NCBI RefSeq assembly: GCF_000150275.1
Contig: NW_002060952.1
Location: forward strand, 766,482-830,481
Direction: 5' to 3'
DNA length: 64,000 nucleotides
Origin: Trichoplax adhaerens
Lineage: Eukaryota > Placozoa > Uniplacotomia > Trichoplacea > Trichoplacidae
How positions within the stretch are numbered: position 1 is the first letter of the stretch; each line of letters begins with the position of its first letter. A model generated the notes under the pieces. That model saw only the letters and a program-made list of their open reading frames with translations, did no database searches and was not told the DNA's origin. The position numbers and the translations under genes were made by a program. Shown piece by piece: positions 24,201 to 36,383 of this stretch.

Positions 24201-27200
24201 TTAGAATTTATGTAGTAGTTTCGCTATTGATAGGCATTTACAAACCATTGGAATAATTTCGCGAATAATGGGTGATATACGTGTCGTGTCATATTGGAAG
24301 CCATGTGATACAATAAGAACAGTACCTATAGTAGAAGTGTATGCTCGCATGTATCACAGTAGAATCTGATACAAAGTTAACTTATACATTAATTTTGAGT
24401 TTAGTTTATTATACAGATTTTAATAGATTTTACATGAAACTGATCTGGTAATTTCAAAGGCAGTAATCATTTAGATATGTATTATGTAAGCTACAGATCT
24501 TTATGATGCAACTAGCGTCAATCTTATAGATATAAATTTATACTTTATATTTCGGTAATATAGCTCACATTTATAGTAATTGCTATTATTAACTGTTTTA
24601 TAGGTTCTATGTGATATGAAATAGCTGCTATAGATGAAAAAGCAATCTTACTTCTTTGAAAAGTTTGCAAAGAAGATAAATCTTTAGATTGATATCCCAA
24701 AAACTATTAATATGTCGTAAGGTATTAAACTATACGCAATTCGGTTGGAATAAAAAAACACAGGTATCTATTCCGAATCAAAAAGCATTGAAAATATTTT
24801 ATCTAGACCTTCCACTAGACGTTGGAGATGTTTACGTTTGTATTAAATTGTAAGATTATAAGAAGCAATCCTTTTAATCTTTTATTGTTATCATAGTTGC
24901 TGCAGATATTAAATTCCCAAGAAGGAAACCGCCTATCCAATGTTAATCGCTATTAAATTAACAGTTTTAGCTACATTATGTTGTTTAAGTCGTGATAATC
25001 ATGACGGCTTTTTTAAGAGCAACTTTTGCAGAAATTATAGCGCTGTATAATTTTATAATTCTTTCAATACGCTAAGTACACTTTTTTCTCTTAGCTATTT
25101 TGTGTTTTATGGCGATGATCCATTTCATGAGTGTAAATTGAAGTCGACAACGTAAATATACTAGTTGACGGTTTTCTAATGATATTTTGAATAATTGCTG
25201 TTATTTGATAGAGCTACTACGATTTCTATGCATACTAAGATATTCAATTTATCCTAACATACCTATCACCATTGTTAGCATTCCATTACATCAAAATAGG
25301 TTACATCGAAAGCCTTAAATAAACTCGCAGTCATATATATTAAAAATTACGCTGATCTATTTACATTTTATGGAATATATTAAATGTTTACTATTACGGT
25401 ACTTAACATTTAAGTTTATACGCATCTCAATGAGCAAATTAGATATCAATTACTCATCCACCTGGCATTCACTTGATAGATTTAATGACAATCTAGAATA
25501 AAAACCGTACATCGCTGTAACGTCTCATGCTATTCTATTTTCTGATAAATTATTTATTTCCAAATATTCTATTAAGCATTGTTGCTATAAAAATTAACTT
25601 TTTAATGCTATGAAAAAGTTCCATACATAAATTCCAATGAGAATGAGTCAGACGTAAAATAGTCTCTGTCGTAAACAATTATCTTTGATAAGTTTGACAA
25701 TACTTTCGTCCACGTGGATTATTTATTTGATGTTCTGGCTATTTAATGGTTTTGTTATTTACGCCAATAGGATATCCAATATATTTCTATATAATTCGAA
25801 AATATTTCAATCTACATTGTTGTATGATTAATTTTAGTTTTTAACTGCCTTCACTGTCCTGTTCTATGGGTATTATACCATAGGAATAGCCATATCTAAG
25901 TTGATTTTATCGATATATTAAGATTATTTGAATAGGGTTGCAGTGGGTTAAATTATTTATTGTTTCCGGGTTTTATTAGTTTTTATAGAGGATTAACGTT
26001 TTCAATCTTGCGAGTGATAAGAAGATAGTTTAACTTTGATAACACTGATGCAAGTTACTAGTAACATTCTCAGCGTACTGAATGACAATAATTATTATCG
26101 ATATGACCGTTGTACATGTACATTTAATCGTTACAACTATCAGATTTAACAGTCTGTAGCAGCTGTTTGACATTATCAACACTTTCACTTAGATATTATT
26201 AACAAGATTTAGCTTAGTCCTCAATTGGCTAAGTCGATGAAATTCTTTAAAACTTAGAAATAGTTATATCAAGCCGGAAAGAATTTTTTAGATGGATAGA
26301 TTTGTGGAACTACAGTTAGACACTGAATTTCAAGACAACTAAATTAATATTTCCCGAACAACTGAATTGAGAATAAAATTTTGAGAAACCATCGGCTGCT
26401 CTGGAAAAGACTGATAGCAAAGGATTAGCTTTTTCTTTCTTTCATCAACATCTGTATGAATTCCGATTACCCAATATGATCTTTTAATTCTTGAAAGAAA
26501 TTAGCTGTATCTAGCCATACTAAATATCTCACTGAAATTTCACGCCGTATGCATCAAAGATGAAGTAATTATTTCTGAAGGATAAGTAATTGCCTGTGGA
26601 ATTAAATAATAATACCTTTTTTTCCCATCAGTATGGTGATTGCGTAAATAAAGCATAGGGTAGTAGTCAATTTTAGTTCATTATTCCCTAGTTGATGCTA
26701 AACGTTAATGTTTAGTAGTTGAAATTGATATTTACATTATTATTTTTATGTTATTTTATTTTATAATTTCATCAAATTTTTACACCTTGGTAGTGACTTA
26801 CTTTAGAATATTTTTAATTATTGATTTGAAAAATTATTAATAATTATTTAAAGGTAGTATTAGTTAGAAATGATAGTTGAAAAGGAATATACTTAGCGGA
26901 ATAAGATAATTATTTTTATGAATTAAATGATATTAATCACTAATGTAACACAAAAAAAGTAGCAAGATGCTGGGGTTATTAACAGAAATTATTTATTAAT
27001 TCAAAATTTATCTTATTATAAGACATAGGTAAATTAAGCGCCGGTATCTATCAATATTAACTGCTCAAGCTAAAATTATCTCCTAACGTTAACCCTCGTA
27101 CTGTTTGACTTGGATAGATCAACAACTTGTAGTAGAAGATTGTTTTAGCATCGCCTACCGCGGTGACATCAATTATCTGTAATACCATGTCATCGGCCTA

Positions 27201-27655
27201 CTGCATCAATCTCGAATTATTTGAAACACTATACACGGATTTCTATATTATTACACTGGTTATTAATATTGAAATGGCTTCTATGGAACTGGAATACAAT
27301 ATATAAAGGATAAAAATTTAGTATTTGGGACTTTAATGAAGAATTTTAACAAAGCTATTTCAACGCAAATAGCAAAGACATTATTATTGCATATTGGATT
27401 ATAGAGCCTCTTGAACCTATTAATCTCACCAACTACGGCTTGCTTTGTTTGATAAATCCAACATTGTCCACCATAAATATCACTTTACCATTTAGATATT
27501 ATTCTGAGTTTATTTATTAGATACATAATAAATATAGCCCTTTCTAAATACAGCTGCTATCATCACTACTAGATTGATGAAATCAATATTACTCTCCCAA
27601 TTTTAATATCATCAATTTAGAGTGACACTAACATTCTGACTATCATTGAGTGATC
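18222..27655. other. Long intergenic desert, no gene seen
   Basis: Over 9 kb without an open frame above the reporting limit on either strand, unusually empty even for this AT-rich region. A tiny tandem run of TTATTTTAG-like units occurs near 21895-21920, and an imperfect palindrome sits near 25863-25885. No protein-coding exon, RNA gene or mobile element is supported by what I can read. Confidence 0.55.
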
Positions 27656-28627
27656 ATGGATAGGCTAGCTGAGAGTAAAGGCCTTTTTTTGAGCAATAAT
27701 ATTACAGCCGTGCACAGTAATTATGCTACTACAACGCTATTTACGGTGATGACGGCAATTATATTTGGAAGTACTGTGTTTGGTAATATTATGTCATTAT
27801 TTGTTATCTACAAAACATCATCTTTATGGGATAATTCCGGTATTTTATTAGGAAATATGGCAGTTGCTGATTTAATCGTAGGCCTCATTTGTATGCCGAC
27901 TGCTTTTATTTCAATGTGTATCCAGCGTAGTTACCTGGCTCCAATCTTATGTGTTATAACTGGTTATATTAACACTGTTGTTATCGGAACATCATTACAA
28001 ACGTTAGCTTTTATTTGTGTTGATCGATGTATTTCAGTTCTCAAGCCCTTACATTATCATATGTACGTTACTAATAATGTATTAAGGCTTATGCTAGTAA
28101 TATCTTGGGTTTTTCCATCTGTTGTTTCAATAATACCTCTACTAGGACTACAGCAATATGGTTTAGGCAAATACTGCTTTGTCAACTATTTATCGACGTG
28201 CTGGTTAGATGTAATTCAAGTCCAACAAAATAGAGTGTTTCTATTGATGATTTATTCATTAGTGGTAATTATTCTTACTTGCATTGTAATCTGTTGCGTA
28301 CTAATACTTCTAGTTATACATAAATTAAGAAATACGGTCGCCGATATCTGCACATCATCGATTCATGCTCGGGCAGTTTCTAAGTCAACTGTTACTCTTA
28401 TGTTGATTGTAGGAGTTTTCATCTTATGCTTAATGCCTGCTGTGGTTGTTACTTTTATTACTTGCTTTACTAACGTTCAATTCCATGTAACTATTTACCA
28501 AATGGCTATTTGCTTAACTTATTTGAACTCTGCTATCAATCCCATCTTATACGGATTTTCTAGTCAAGATTTTCGCAATAGTTACTATACATTATGGAAG
28601 AGACATTTTCGTTTATATCGCTTTTAA
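27656..28627 (+). CDS. Class A GPCR, intronless, receptor 3
   Basis: 323-residue single-exon receptor. The open frame extends two codons upstream, but that first codon is GTG, so I place the start at the ATG at 27656. Visible are N44 (GN, TM1), AVAD with D72 (TM2), C99 (TM3), DRC at 123-125 followed by KPLHY, C182 in loop 2, CLMP at 258-261 (TM6, lacking the usual Trp) and NPILY at 295-299 (TM7). The N-terminus has an N-glycosylation motif (NIT). Loop 2 shows GLGKY and CWLDV, and the following VQQN matches receptor 1, its closest relative in the window. The C-tail is very short (about 24 residues). The ligand is unknown. Confidence 0.95.
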   Translation: MDRLAESKGLFLSNNITAVHSNYATTTLFTVMTAIIFGSTVFGNIMSLFVIYKTSSLWDNSGILLGNMAVADLIVGLICMPTAFISMCIQRSYLAPILCVITGYINTVVIGTSLQTLAFICVDRCISVLKPLHYHMYVTNNVLRLMLVISWVFPSVVSIIPLLGLQQYGLGKYCFVNYLSTCWLDVIQVQQNRVFLLMIYSLVVIILTCIVICCVLILLVIHKLRNTVADICTSSIHARAVSKSTVTLMLIVGVFILCLMPAVVVTFITCFTNVQFHVTIYQMAICLTYLNSAINPILYGFSSQDFRNSYYTLWKRHFRLYRF

Positions 28628-30738
28628 CAACAATCTACGTAAAGAGATAATGTTGAAGCAACTTGTTTTTAACAAATTGACATGCGACAAGTAATATTGG
28701 TATTAAACAATTTACAAATACTGTGTACTATCATTTAATGTATAATTAGTTTAATGATAGGATTTAGAAGAATAAAGTCAATTTTTCAAGCCAATCTTTT
28801 TATAATTTAAGCTATATTATTTTAATTTTGATGAGAATTATTATCTAGTTACCGGACTAAGTCATATTAATCTTGAAGTATAAATTTCTGTATGTACTAA
28901 ATGTGGCTTTGGTTTATTTCTTTCTTAACAGAAAGTTATGAATGTGTACTTTAGAAAAGAACTTAAAAGGTGTATGTTGTTCTTTTGAATAATATTTAGT
29001 ACAGTGCTGAGACACTGATCACCTTTGTTCAAGGTATGAGTATGCGTCTTAGAAAGAGATATTTTAAATAGTGTCTTTCTATTCCGGATACACGAAAGTA
29101 GAGCTAAATGAATAATAAAAATAATTTATGCTGTGGAAGTGATAAGCTTAAATTATAATTTCATGTATACAAGATATTGCAAAGTCCATTTTCATGTCCG
29201 ATTAATCACAGCAGATACTAGAATATTTGAAAGGTAGGAAAACTAAAATGGAGACTTACTTTAGACTTTAAGTTAAATGATACAATTTAGGTCCTATTCT
29301 TGGCTTTTATAGCTTAAAGTAGTGCGGTATAGCAATGTAATTTTGTCATTAAAGCTGTATTTTAAATATACACTCAAGGTCTAATCAGGTAATTAATATT
29401 TCTGGATGTAATAGCCAAGAGCAAAAGAACTGGGATGTTCTACTTAATAAATATATCTGGATGTAAAGTCCAAAATAAATTAAGATAACTGATGTATATA
29501 ATCCATTAGAATAGAAATCGTTTCACATAGCTACCGTCAATGTAATATGTGTAGTTTTAACTAAGGTACTTTCTGATTTTTAACTTGCATTGAAATTATT
29601 CCCTGCATTTAAAATAGATTTCTTCAAATAATGCTAGGTTATCATTAATCCATTATTGGGCTCTGCCGTTCATTCTAAAAACGTGCGTATATAAGATAAC
29701 CAAGCATTACTAATGGGAAAGGTTTATTAGTTAATTCGTTAAATTTGACTATGATATCTACAGTATTCATATCATTCCTTTGAAATTGCAGATTAATTTT
29801 TTCTGTATTAGCTTAAAATGCATAAATATAAATAAAGATTATAATAAATTATTATCATCTAATTCGATTGCAAGAGTCTACATAATGTCTTTCATGGTAA
29901 AGTACGTTGATTTGGTTAGAAAATATATTTTTAAGAAGTAAGGCTTCTGCTATTTTACTACTATTTTCATCTATGCTATAAATTAAGAACTGGTGTTATA
30001 ATGATAAGACAACATGGCTTTAAAAGATTCATGAAGTGCTCAAATTCATATAAACAGTCAAGTGTACCGTTCAATTTCAATCTTAGTGAAGTCGTATAAT
30101 TTTTAATTTTTATGCGAATAAATCTACCAACTATCGTATCGAAATTAATAATAAACAAATTAACTGTAATTCTCACTCATTAACCGAAATTCTACACTTG
30201 ATATAGAACCGATTTCATCGGTCTCGTTGCTAATAGGTCACCATATTGATAGTATACTTTTTTAACTGCCGAACGGTTAAGGCAGATAATACTAGCGATT
30301 GTATCTTAATAAGCAGATGTTCTATTTGTCTACTAAACAATCACTGAAGTTTGGATAAAAAAGCTTGAGCAACGAATTCTAAAGTGACACTATTCATAAT
30401 ACATAAACAGTTAAAGCTTGCCATCAATTATACATACTCACTATATCGTGATATTTGTATATCGTTAATGATCTTACCAGTGTTTTTGCTGTTTTATTTA
30501 TCTTCCGTACTATATTCTATGATATTGAGTATATAAATCGAAAATCTAAAGCGTTAATTGTGAGGGTAAAGGCAAAATAAACTGATCAACCTTCCATGGC
30601 AAATAAACAGTTTCTTTTAGATATTTTCCAATAAAAGTTTCATCATTATAGTACTGCCCTTGATTAATAAAAATTGGGTTCAGAAGTGCGGCTAGCGTCA
30701 TGTAAATATTCACGCTTGAATATTATGTTAACCTTTAT
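28628..30738. other. Intergenic stretch, no gene seen
   Basis: AT-rich sequence between receptor 3 and the assembly gap. A 66-codon minus-strand frame (29976-30176) has no recognisable features. Nothing else is supported. Confidence 0.5.
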
Positions 30739-31044
30739 NNNNNNNNNNNNNNNNNNNNNNNNNNNNNNNNNNNNNNNNNNNNNNNNNNNNNNNNNNNNNN
30801 NNNNNNNNNNNNNNNNNNNNNNNNNNNNNNNNNNNNNNNNNNNNNNNNNNNNNNNNNNNNNNNNNNNNNNNNNNNNNNNNNNNNNNNNNNNNNNNNNNNN
30901 NNNNNNNNNNNNNNNNNNNNNNNNNNNNNNNNNNNNNNNNNNNNNNNNNNNNNNNNNNNNNNNNNNNNNNNNNNNNNNNNNNNNNNNNNNNNNNNNNNNN
31001 NNNNNNNNNNNNNNNNNNNNNNNNNNNNNNNNNNNNNNNNNNNN
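30739..31044. other. Assembly gap (306 N)
   Basis: An unbroken run of N from 30739 to 31044. The open frame that appears to cross it is an artefact. Flanking DNA is ordinary AT-rich sequence and does not show what is missing; a repeat is a common cause of such gaps. Confidence 0.99.
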
Positions 31045-32030
31045 TTTCAGAACATGAAACTAGCGATTTTACTACATGCCATGTTTGGAAATGTGCACTT
31101 TAGACACAACGATGAATTTCGATAGACCGAAAAGTAGTATCTGTTTATAATTTTTATATCAGAACGATTTATGGTTTTTAAATTAACAAAAGCAAATTCC
31201 TAAAATGTGTTGCTAATTTGCTTTAGTTTAACAGCGCTGTAACTAGGATCTGCATTATCATCTACTTTGTATATGAATTGTGATACTTAATTACTTATTA
31301 AGATATTTACTATAATCGGTGATTCGATCCTAATAAGCTTATTAACTGAAATGCGCATGATTAACTATACTATGCACCAATAACACCTGAATAATGTCCC
31401 TATTCAAGTGTTCATGGATGATTATAAGTTACGATTTTAAAGGGATTGATAATTACATATGTTCATTATTAAAGATAAATTAGAAATCAATTTTATTTCA
31501 GACATAGGCGTTACCGACGGTAATTAGTAGCGCTTGCTAGCGCTATATATGTGATACGTAAAAATGCTACACTCTGTTTTATTATAATATTGAGATAATT
31601 ATTAATATTCTGGCCAATTTATATATTCTGACGATAACGCAGGTGCAAATTAGGACTGGATGGATAATTCAACTTGTCTACTTGCGAAAGTGTCAAATTT
31701 GGAGCATAAATATGATTGACTAACTGGTCACTTTCGTTCACAATGAGTGGAAAGGGTCACCCACAACTGCTATTATAGTATAGCTATAACTATATTTAAA
31801 GCTATTCAACAACTGCCAGTGCTATATATGAATGGCTATATCGGTTCACAATGAACGAGAATAGTGACGGTCAGTATCCGTTCATTATACGGTATAGCAA
31901 TATTTAAACTCGGTAATGCGACTGTATTATGCTGTTCATTATACGTGAAGCAATAAGCAATAAATAACTTATATCTATAAAAAAAACATAAAGATATTTT
32001 ATTTTAGTATATTGTTATTATTAGAAGATA
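31045..32030. other. Non-coding stretch with small inverted repeats
   Basis: No gene seen. It contains a short perfect dyad around TAGCGC...GCGCTA near 31530-31545 and imperfect hairpin-like sequences at about 31720-31900 (GGTCAC/GTGAC blocks around TTCACAATGA). A ~35-bp piece at about 31688-31725 resembles the unit of the tandem array at 32990-33265. Confidence 0.5.
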
Positions 32031-32700
32031 CTAGTACAAACTCACGTCGCTTTGCTGACGGTTTACGATAATGTACTTATTTGTTAATAATTAACAGATA
32101 GTATTACCATTCGACATTATTTATATCCCGGTAATAGCCAGGCACTACTATATTCACAGCTATGCTTGTAGAATACTACTTTTCAATAATGCATTCACGG
32201 ATGAAATGCTATATTAAGATTAGTTGATGGTCCAAAGCACATTATGATAACTAATGTACGGTGATAGACATACCAAGTTAAGATTAGTAGGTACTGAAAG
32301 ATATCGACAGTGCGGTACAATGTCCTTGGTACTGTGGTCAATTCTATATCAATCATTATAATGTGTCTAAGGGATCGCTTGAGTATGCAAGTAAAGCTTG
32401 CTCTGTTGATAGAAACTGTTATAAGAAAATGTAACAATCAAAATGGCTGTGTAGAAAACTCTATAAAAATTCTATGTTTATTCAATTTTCATCAGAATAT
32501 TACATCAAATCAAAATTTAAAGGCCCAGTGGCCACCCTTAGTGATATAACGAATACTATTTTAATAATCAGTACTCTGCAGAAATTACTACTTTAGAGCT
32601 ATTCGTTTTACATGAAGAAATCTGGAGGTAAAAAGTACTGTAGGAATCTTATACTGACCTATTGAAATGAACCCATAATCAGAGTCATCGAACAGTAGTA
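32031..32700 (-). repeat. Dispersed 670-bp element, copy A
   Basis: This segment is the reverse complement of 49435-50138, with homology running from end to end and breaking sharply at both sides. The open frames inside it (32195-32437 and 32588-32800 minus, 32310-32549 plus) do not match known proteins, and the copy at 49.4 kb changes their lengths by insertions, so the element is probably non-coding. It has no long terminal repeats or obvious terminal inverted repeats that I could see, which fits a non-autonomous repeat. Copy A lacks the palindromic TACTGTACAGTA insertions found in copy B. Confidence 0.85.
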
Positions 32701-32989
32701 TGATGAAAAACTCTACAGTATACGTATAGTAAGAATAGATATGGATAGCTAAATATGCACAGTGACCGATATATACAGTATAATAGCAATTCCCGTACAC
32801 CTCGAACAGATATAAAGAGGCATATATATCAAAATAGTTTTGAAATCAGATATAAGGGTTCACTTTCAAAGATAGATCATGCTCGATGAGAGTTGATAAG
32901 CGGTAAATGGTGGAATGAGTAAGCGTAACAACCAGCCAGTCAGCCAGCTAGCCAGGGAGACAGCTTCTCAAAAGTATATATATTTATAA

Positions 32990-33265
32990 GATAAGGTAAT
33001 TTAAATTTAAATTATGTAGGTGATGAGTTATACAGTATTCAATATATTAGATGCAGATTATCATTTGTCAAATTTGAGTATAAATATCATTGACAAGGCA
33101 ATTTAAATTATGTTGTTGATAAATTATACAGTGTGAAATGTATTAAGTAGAGAGCATCATTTGTCAAATTTAAGTATAAATATTATTGATAAAGTGATTT
33201 AAATTATGTTGGTATTAGTTTAAACATACAGTGTTAAACGTATTAAATAGAGAGCATCATTTGTT
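32990..33265. repeat. Tandem array, ~97-bp unit, about 2.8 copies
   Basis: The core ATCATTTGTCAAATTT recurs at 33060 and 33156, and a truncated core at 33256, giving 96 and 100 bp spacing. Each unit also carries a TTTAAATTATGTTGG-like block and an ATACAGTGT block. Just upstream (about 32933-32955) is a short run of CAGCCAG/CAGCTAG units. A lone related fragment lies near 31690. Confidence 0.8.
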
Positions 33266-35177
33266 AGTAAACAACAAGAAATAGGTGAATAATGACAATT
33301 CAGCTTTGAAATTTTTGAATTTCTCATGATCTATTTACATGTACTAAGATTTACCTCAACAGTAGAATTGCCATTTATCGAATATTCATCTTCTATTAGG
33401 TACTACCGTATAAATTAAGCTTTAATATAACTTACAAAAGATACATTGAAGACATGTAGCCTAGTGCAAATAATCATTAATGAAAATTTAGTGTTAATGA
33501 GGGTAACTGCTACTACTCTAAGCAATACATTATAATTGTTATACGATTATGATACAGATAGTCCACTCAGTGACCTGTTTAGCGTTAATACAACGTAGTT
33601 TAAATGCTAAGAAATATGGGAATCTCGAGTAGATCTTGAATAATAAATAGCAACCGAATATAAAAAATGAAATTCTTTAAAACTGGAAGATTAAGGTACA
33701 GAAAATATAAAATACGCGAAATATTAAGAAAATAGAATTAATAAAGATATGTTAATACGATGAGCGAATTTCTAATATAATACAAGATATCTATTTGCTG
33801 TTAATAGGCGATGCAATATATCTTCCATGCAATGTATAATTGTTGTAATTCATCGAGTTCTATGTCGTCATCCATGACGGCATCAGTTATAGTGCTTGAG
33901 CGAATTAGAGCTGAGATAGTTGTTATTGGTGATTTCGAGCACAATTGAAGAATTTTAAAACCATAAACATTGACTATGTTTTTATTCGTCTCGTGTCAAT
34001 GAAATAGAATAGATATTATGTAAGATCTTCAACTTTGAATGATAATATTTAAATGGTACTCTTAACGACTATTGACATAAAAAAATATTGAGAAATAAAT
34101 TAGTCACAGTCCAACTATCCCGATCTAAAGAGAGTCAATTAAATTGAGGAAACAAAAGATTTTTTAGATATATGAGTTCAATATCATTTAAACTCGATAG
34201 GTATGCATATTGATAATAAGCCGTGATTTGGAGATAGAACTTGACTCTAATTTCGATTATGAAAATATCCATCATTGGAGATATTGAAAGGTAAAGAAGG
34301 TATTGTGAAAATTCTAATGATCGAATTGATTTATTGTCAAGGCACAGTCGGCTTTATTTCTTGGAACAAACACTTTAGGAAGTCATCCATTTAAATTACG
34401 GACAATAAATCAATGATTAATATGGAGACTTTTATTTATTTCTCTTCATTTTGATCTTTTCTCTATACAAACTATTGTTGAATGTATTTTGCTTTCATTT
34501 ACGGCTTAAATGCGTCTAGATAGTATAAGCGCTAATTAAGAGGACAGATAATAGCCCAAATCAAGGAAGGTCATCAATACGATTGCATGGATAGACTATT
34601 GTTGAAGAGATGACATCAAATTAGGCCCATATATTTATCAAGCACTGGCTGCTTTATCCTTGTTGTTTCTGAATGAAAAAGTGATGCATTATTTATCATC
34701 AGATACAATTGAATGTTATTAGGAAAGTGCCTTGAATTTTTTCAGGTTATTTTTTAAATCAATCTTGCGGATGTTAATCTCTTACAAGTTGAACGTTTTG
34801 TTACTATTTAAGCATCCAAATATAGTCATTAGTGATTCGAATTACAAATCGCTGTAATACACCCATTGCTACAGTTTTAAGATAGTATTTTTAAATGTAG
34901 ACTAGGCGCAAAACTACTCTTCTACATTGAATTTTCATATCCTATTGGTAGTCTTTCCCTTTTGTAGTGTTGATGAAATTTTGGATTACAACGCTTATCG
35001 TTACCAATAACCATTTGTTTAAAGTTATTCTGTGCTATAGCAATCACACCAATAACTCTTACTTTCATATTAAAGGTAGAATTACTGCATCACTACTATT
35101 AATTGGATCGATGTGATAAAAACGGAGTATCGACCGACAACAAATGTAATAAGAAATACAATTTATAATCCAACACT
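33266..35177. other. Intergenic stretch, no gene seen
   Basis: AT-rich DNA upstream of receptor 4. No supported exon, RNA gene or repeat. The last few hundred bases presumably contain its promoter. Confidence 0.5.
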
Positions 35178-36383
35178 ATGGATAATTTAAGTCATAATCA
35201 ACCTCAACTCTTGCATCAGTTAAGTATTGCACCTCACGTAATAATATCTTTGTGCTTACTATTAATCAGTATTGTAAGTTTAGTTGGAAATTTAACCTCA
35301 TTATATGTAATCCGTAAAATTCTATCATTTCATACTCAACAATGGTTTCTGATATCGGTGATAATTGTCATCAATATAATCCTTGGATTATCTATACTGC
35401 CGACAACTGTCATTGCGTTCATACTCAACTATAACATATTCTCTTCATCCACATGTACATTTTTAGGATTTCTTTCTGCGTTTACTAATTTGATTCAGGC
35501 CTTTATCGTTGCTTTGACGTTAGTCCATCAAATTGCTCACTTAAATCCGACGTATCTATGTATTCGACATCGTGGTTATAAAAAATTATCCAAACCTTAC
35601 TTAATTCTATGCACTATTCTGACCTTCTTTTTCGCCATGTTACCGTTACTCAACATGGCAACTATCGGACTAGGTGAATACAAGATGATTTCTTCGATAC
35701 AAAATTGTTGGATTGATATCGGTGGCCCTAATAATAGGATAGTCTCGATCATATTTATATCTTGCTTTTTCTTGCCATATCTATTCTGCCTGTTCTGGTT
35801 GCTCGATCTGATATTATTATCGTTATCCAAGACGATATCGGGTGTGCAGTATCAATATCCTAGTCAAAATGGTGGCAGTAACGTTATACTACGGACAATT
35901 TCAACATTAATCATTGCTTATTTAAGTCTCAATTTGCCCAATATCGTTAAAATATCGGTTGAAAGAATATCACCAGGGAGAATATCTTCAACATTACAAA
36001 TGTTATTCACTTGGTTAGGATTCTTTTTTACTACTATCACACCAATAATTATGGCTTGTAATCATTCCGAATTTACTCAAGTCTATGCTCGTCTAGGAAA
36101 ATTAATCCGATCTTCAACAAGCAACAATGTAGTCCATCCAAGTGGTCGCTCCACTCCTAGGAAAACTACCATTCCTATAATTAAAATTGATAAAGTGGAC
36201 AATAGTTTGTATCCTACAACAGAGGCAAAAAACATTTATAACATCAAAAAAAGCACTAATGAAGAGGCTAATCAGAAATATCTTTCTGTGGGCAAGTCAT
36301 TAAGTTGCAATAAGCCTTACATGCATAAATCCGATGATATCGAATCTAAGGCTTCAGCAACTGCACGAGTTAGCGCAGTCTAA
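35178..36383 (+). CDS. Divergent class A GPCR-like protein, intronless, receptor 4
   Basis: 401-residue seven-transmembrane protein. GN at 37-38 (TM1), the disulfide pair C93/C177 and loop-2 GLGEY (164-168) plus CWID (177-180) tie it to the other receptors here. Almost every activation motif is altered: the TM2 Asp position is N66, DRY is replaced by HQI (117-119), TM6 CWxP by LNLP (251-254), and TM7 NPxxY by TPIIM (288-292). The frame is intact for 401 codons with an ATG start, so it is not an obvious pseudogene. The C-tail (about 300-401) is long, hydrophilic and Ser/Lys-rich. It could be a decoy or co-receptor, a ligand-binding subunit, or a recently relaxed gene. Function unknown. Confidence 0.85.
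   Translation: MDNLSHNQPQLLHQLSIAPHVIISLCLLLISIVSLVGNLTSLYVIRKILSFHTQQWFLISVIIVINIILGLSILPTTVIAFILNYNIFSSSTCTFLGFLSAFTNLIQAFIVALTLVHQIAHLNPTYLCIRHRGYKKLSKPYLILCTILTFFFAMLPLLNMATIGLGEYKMISSIQNCWIDIGGPNNRIVSIIFISCFFLPYLFCLFWLLDLILLSLSKTISGVQYQYPSQNGGSNVILRTISTLIIAYLSLNLPNIVKISVERISPGRISSTLQMLFTWLGFFFTTITPIIMACNHSEFTQVYARLGKLIRSSTSNNVVHPSGRSTPRKTTIPIIKIDKVDNSLYPTTEAKNIYNIKKSTNEEANQKYLSVGKSLSCNKPYMHKSDDIESKASATARVSAV

Noticed and set aside
27650-27655. Two extra N-terminal codons on receptor 3
   Set aside because: The upstream codon is GTG, not ATG; the first ATG is 27656.
30674-31057. Open frame across the N gap
   Set aside because: It is open only because N codons cannot be stops.
32195-32800. 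Open frames in copy A of the dispersed element, similar to frames at 49317-49939
   Set aside because: Similarity is due to the repeat; insertions between copies change the frames and no known protein domain is seen.
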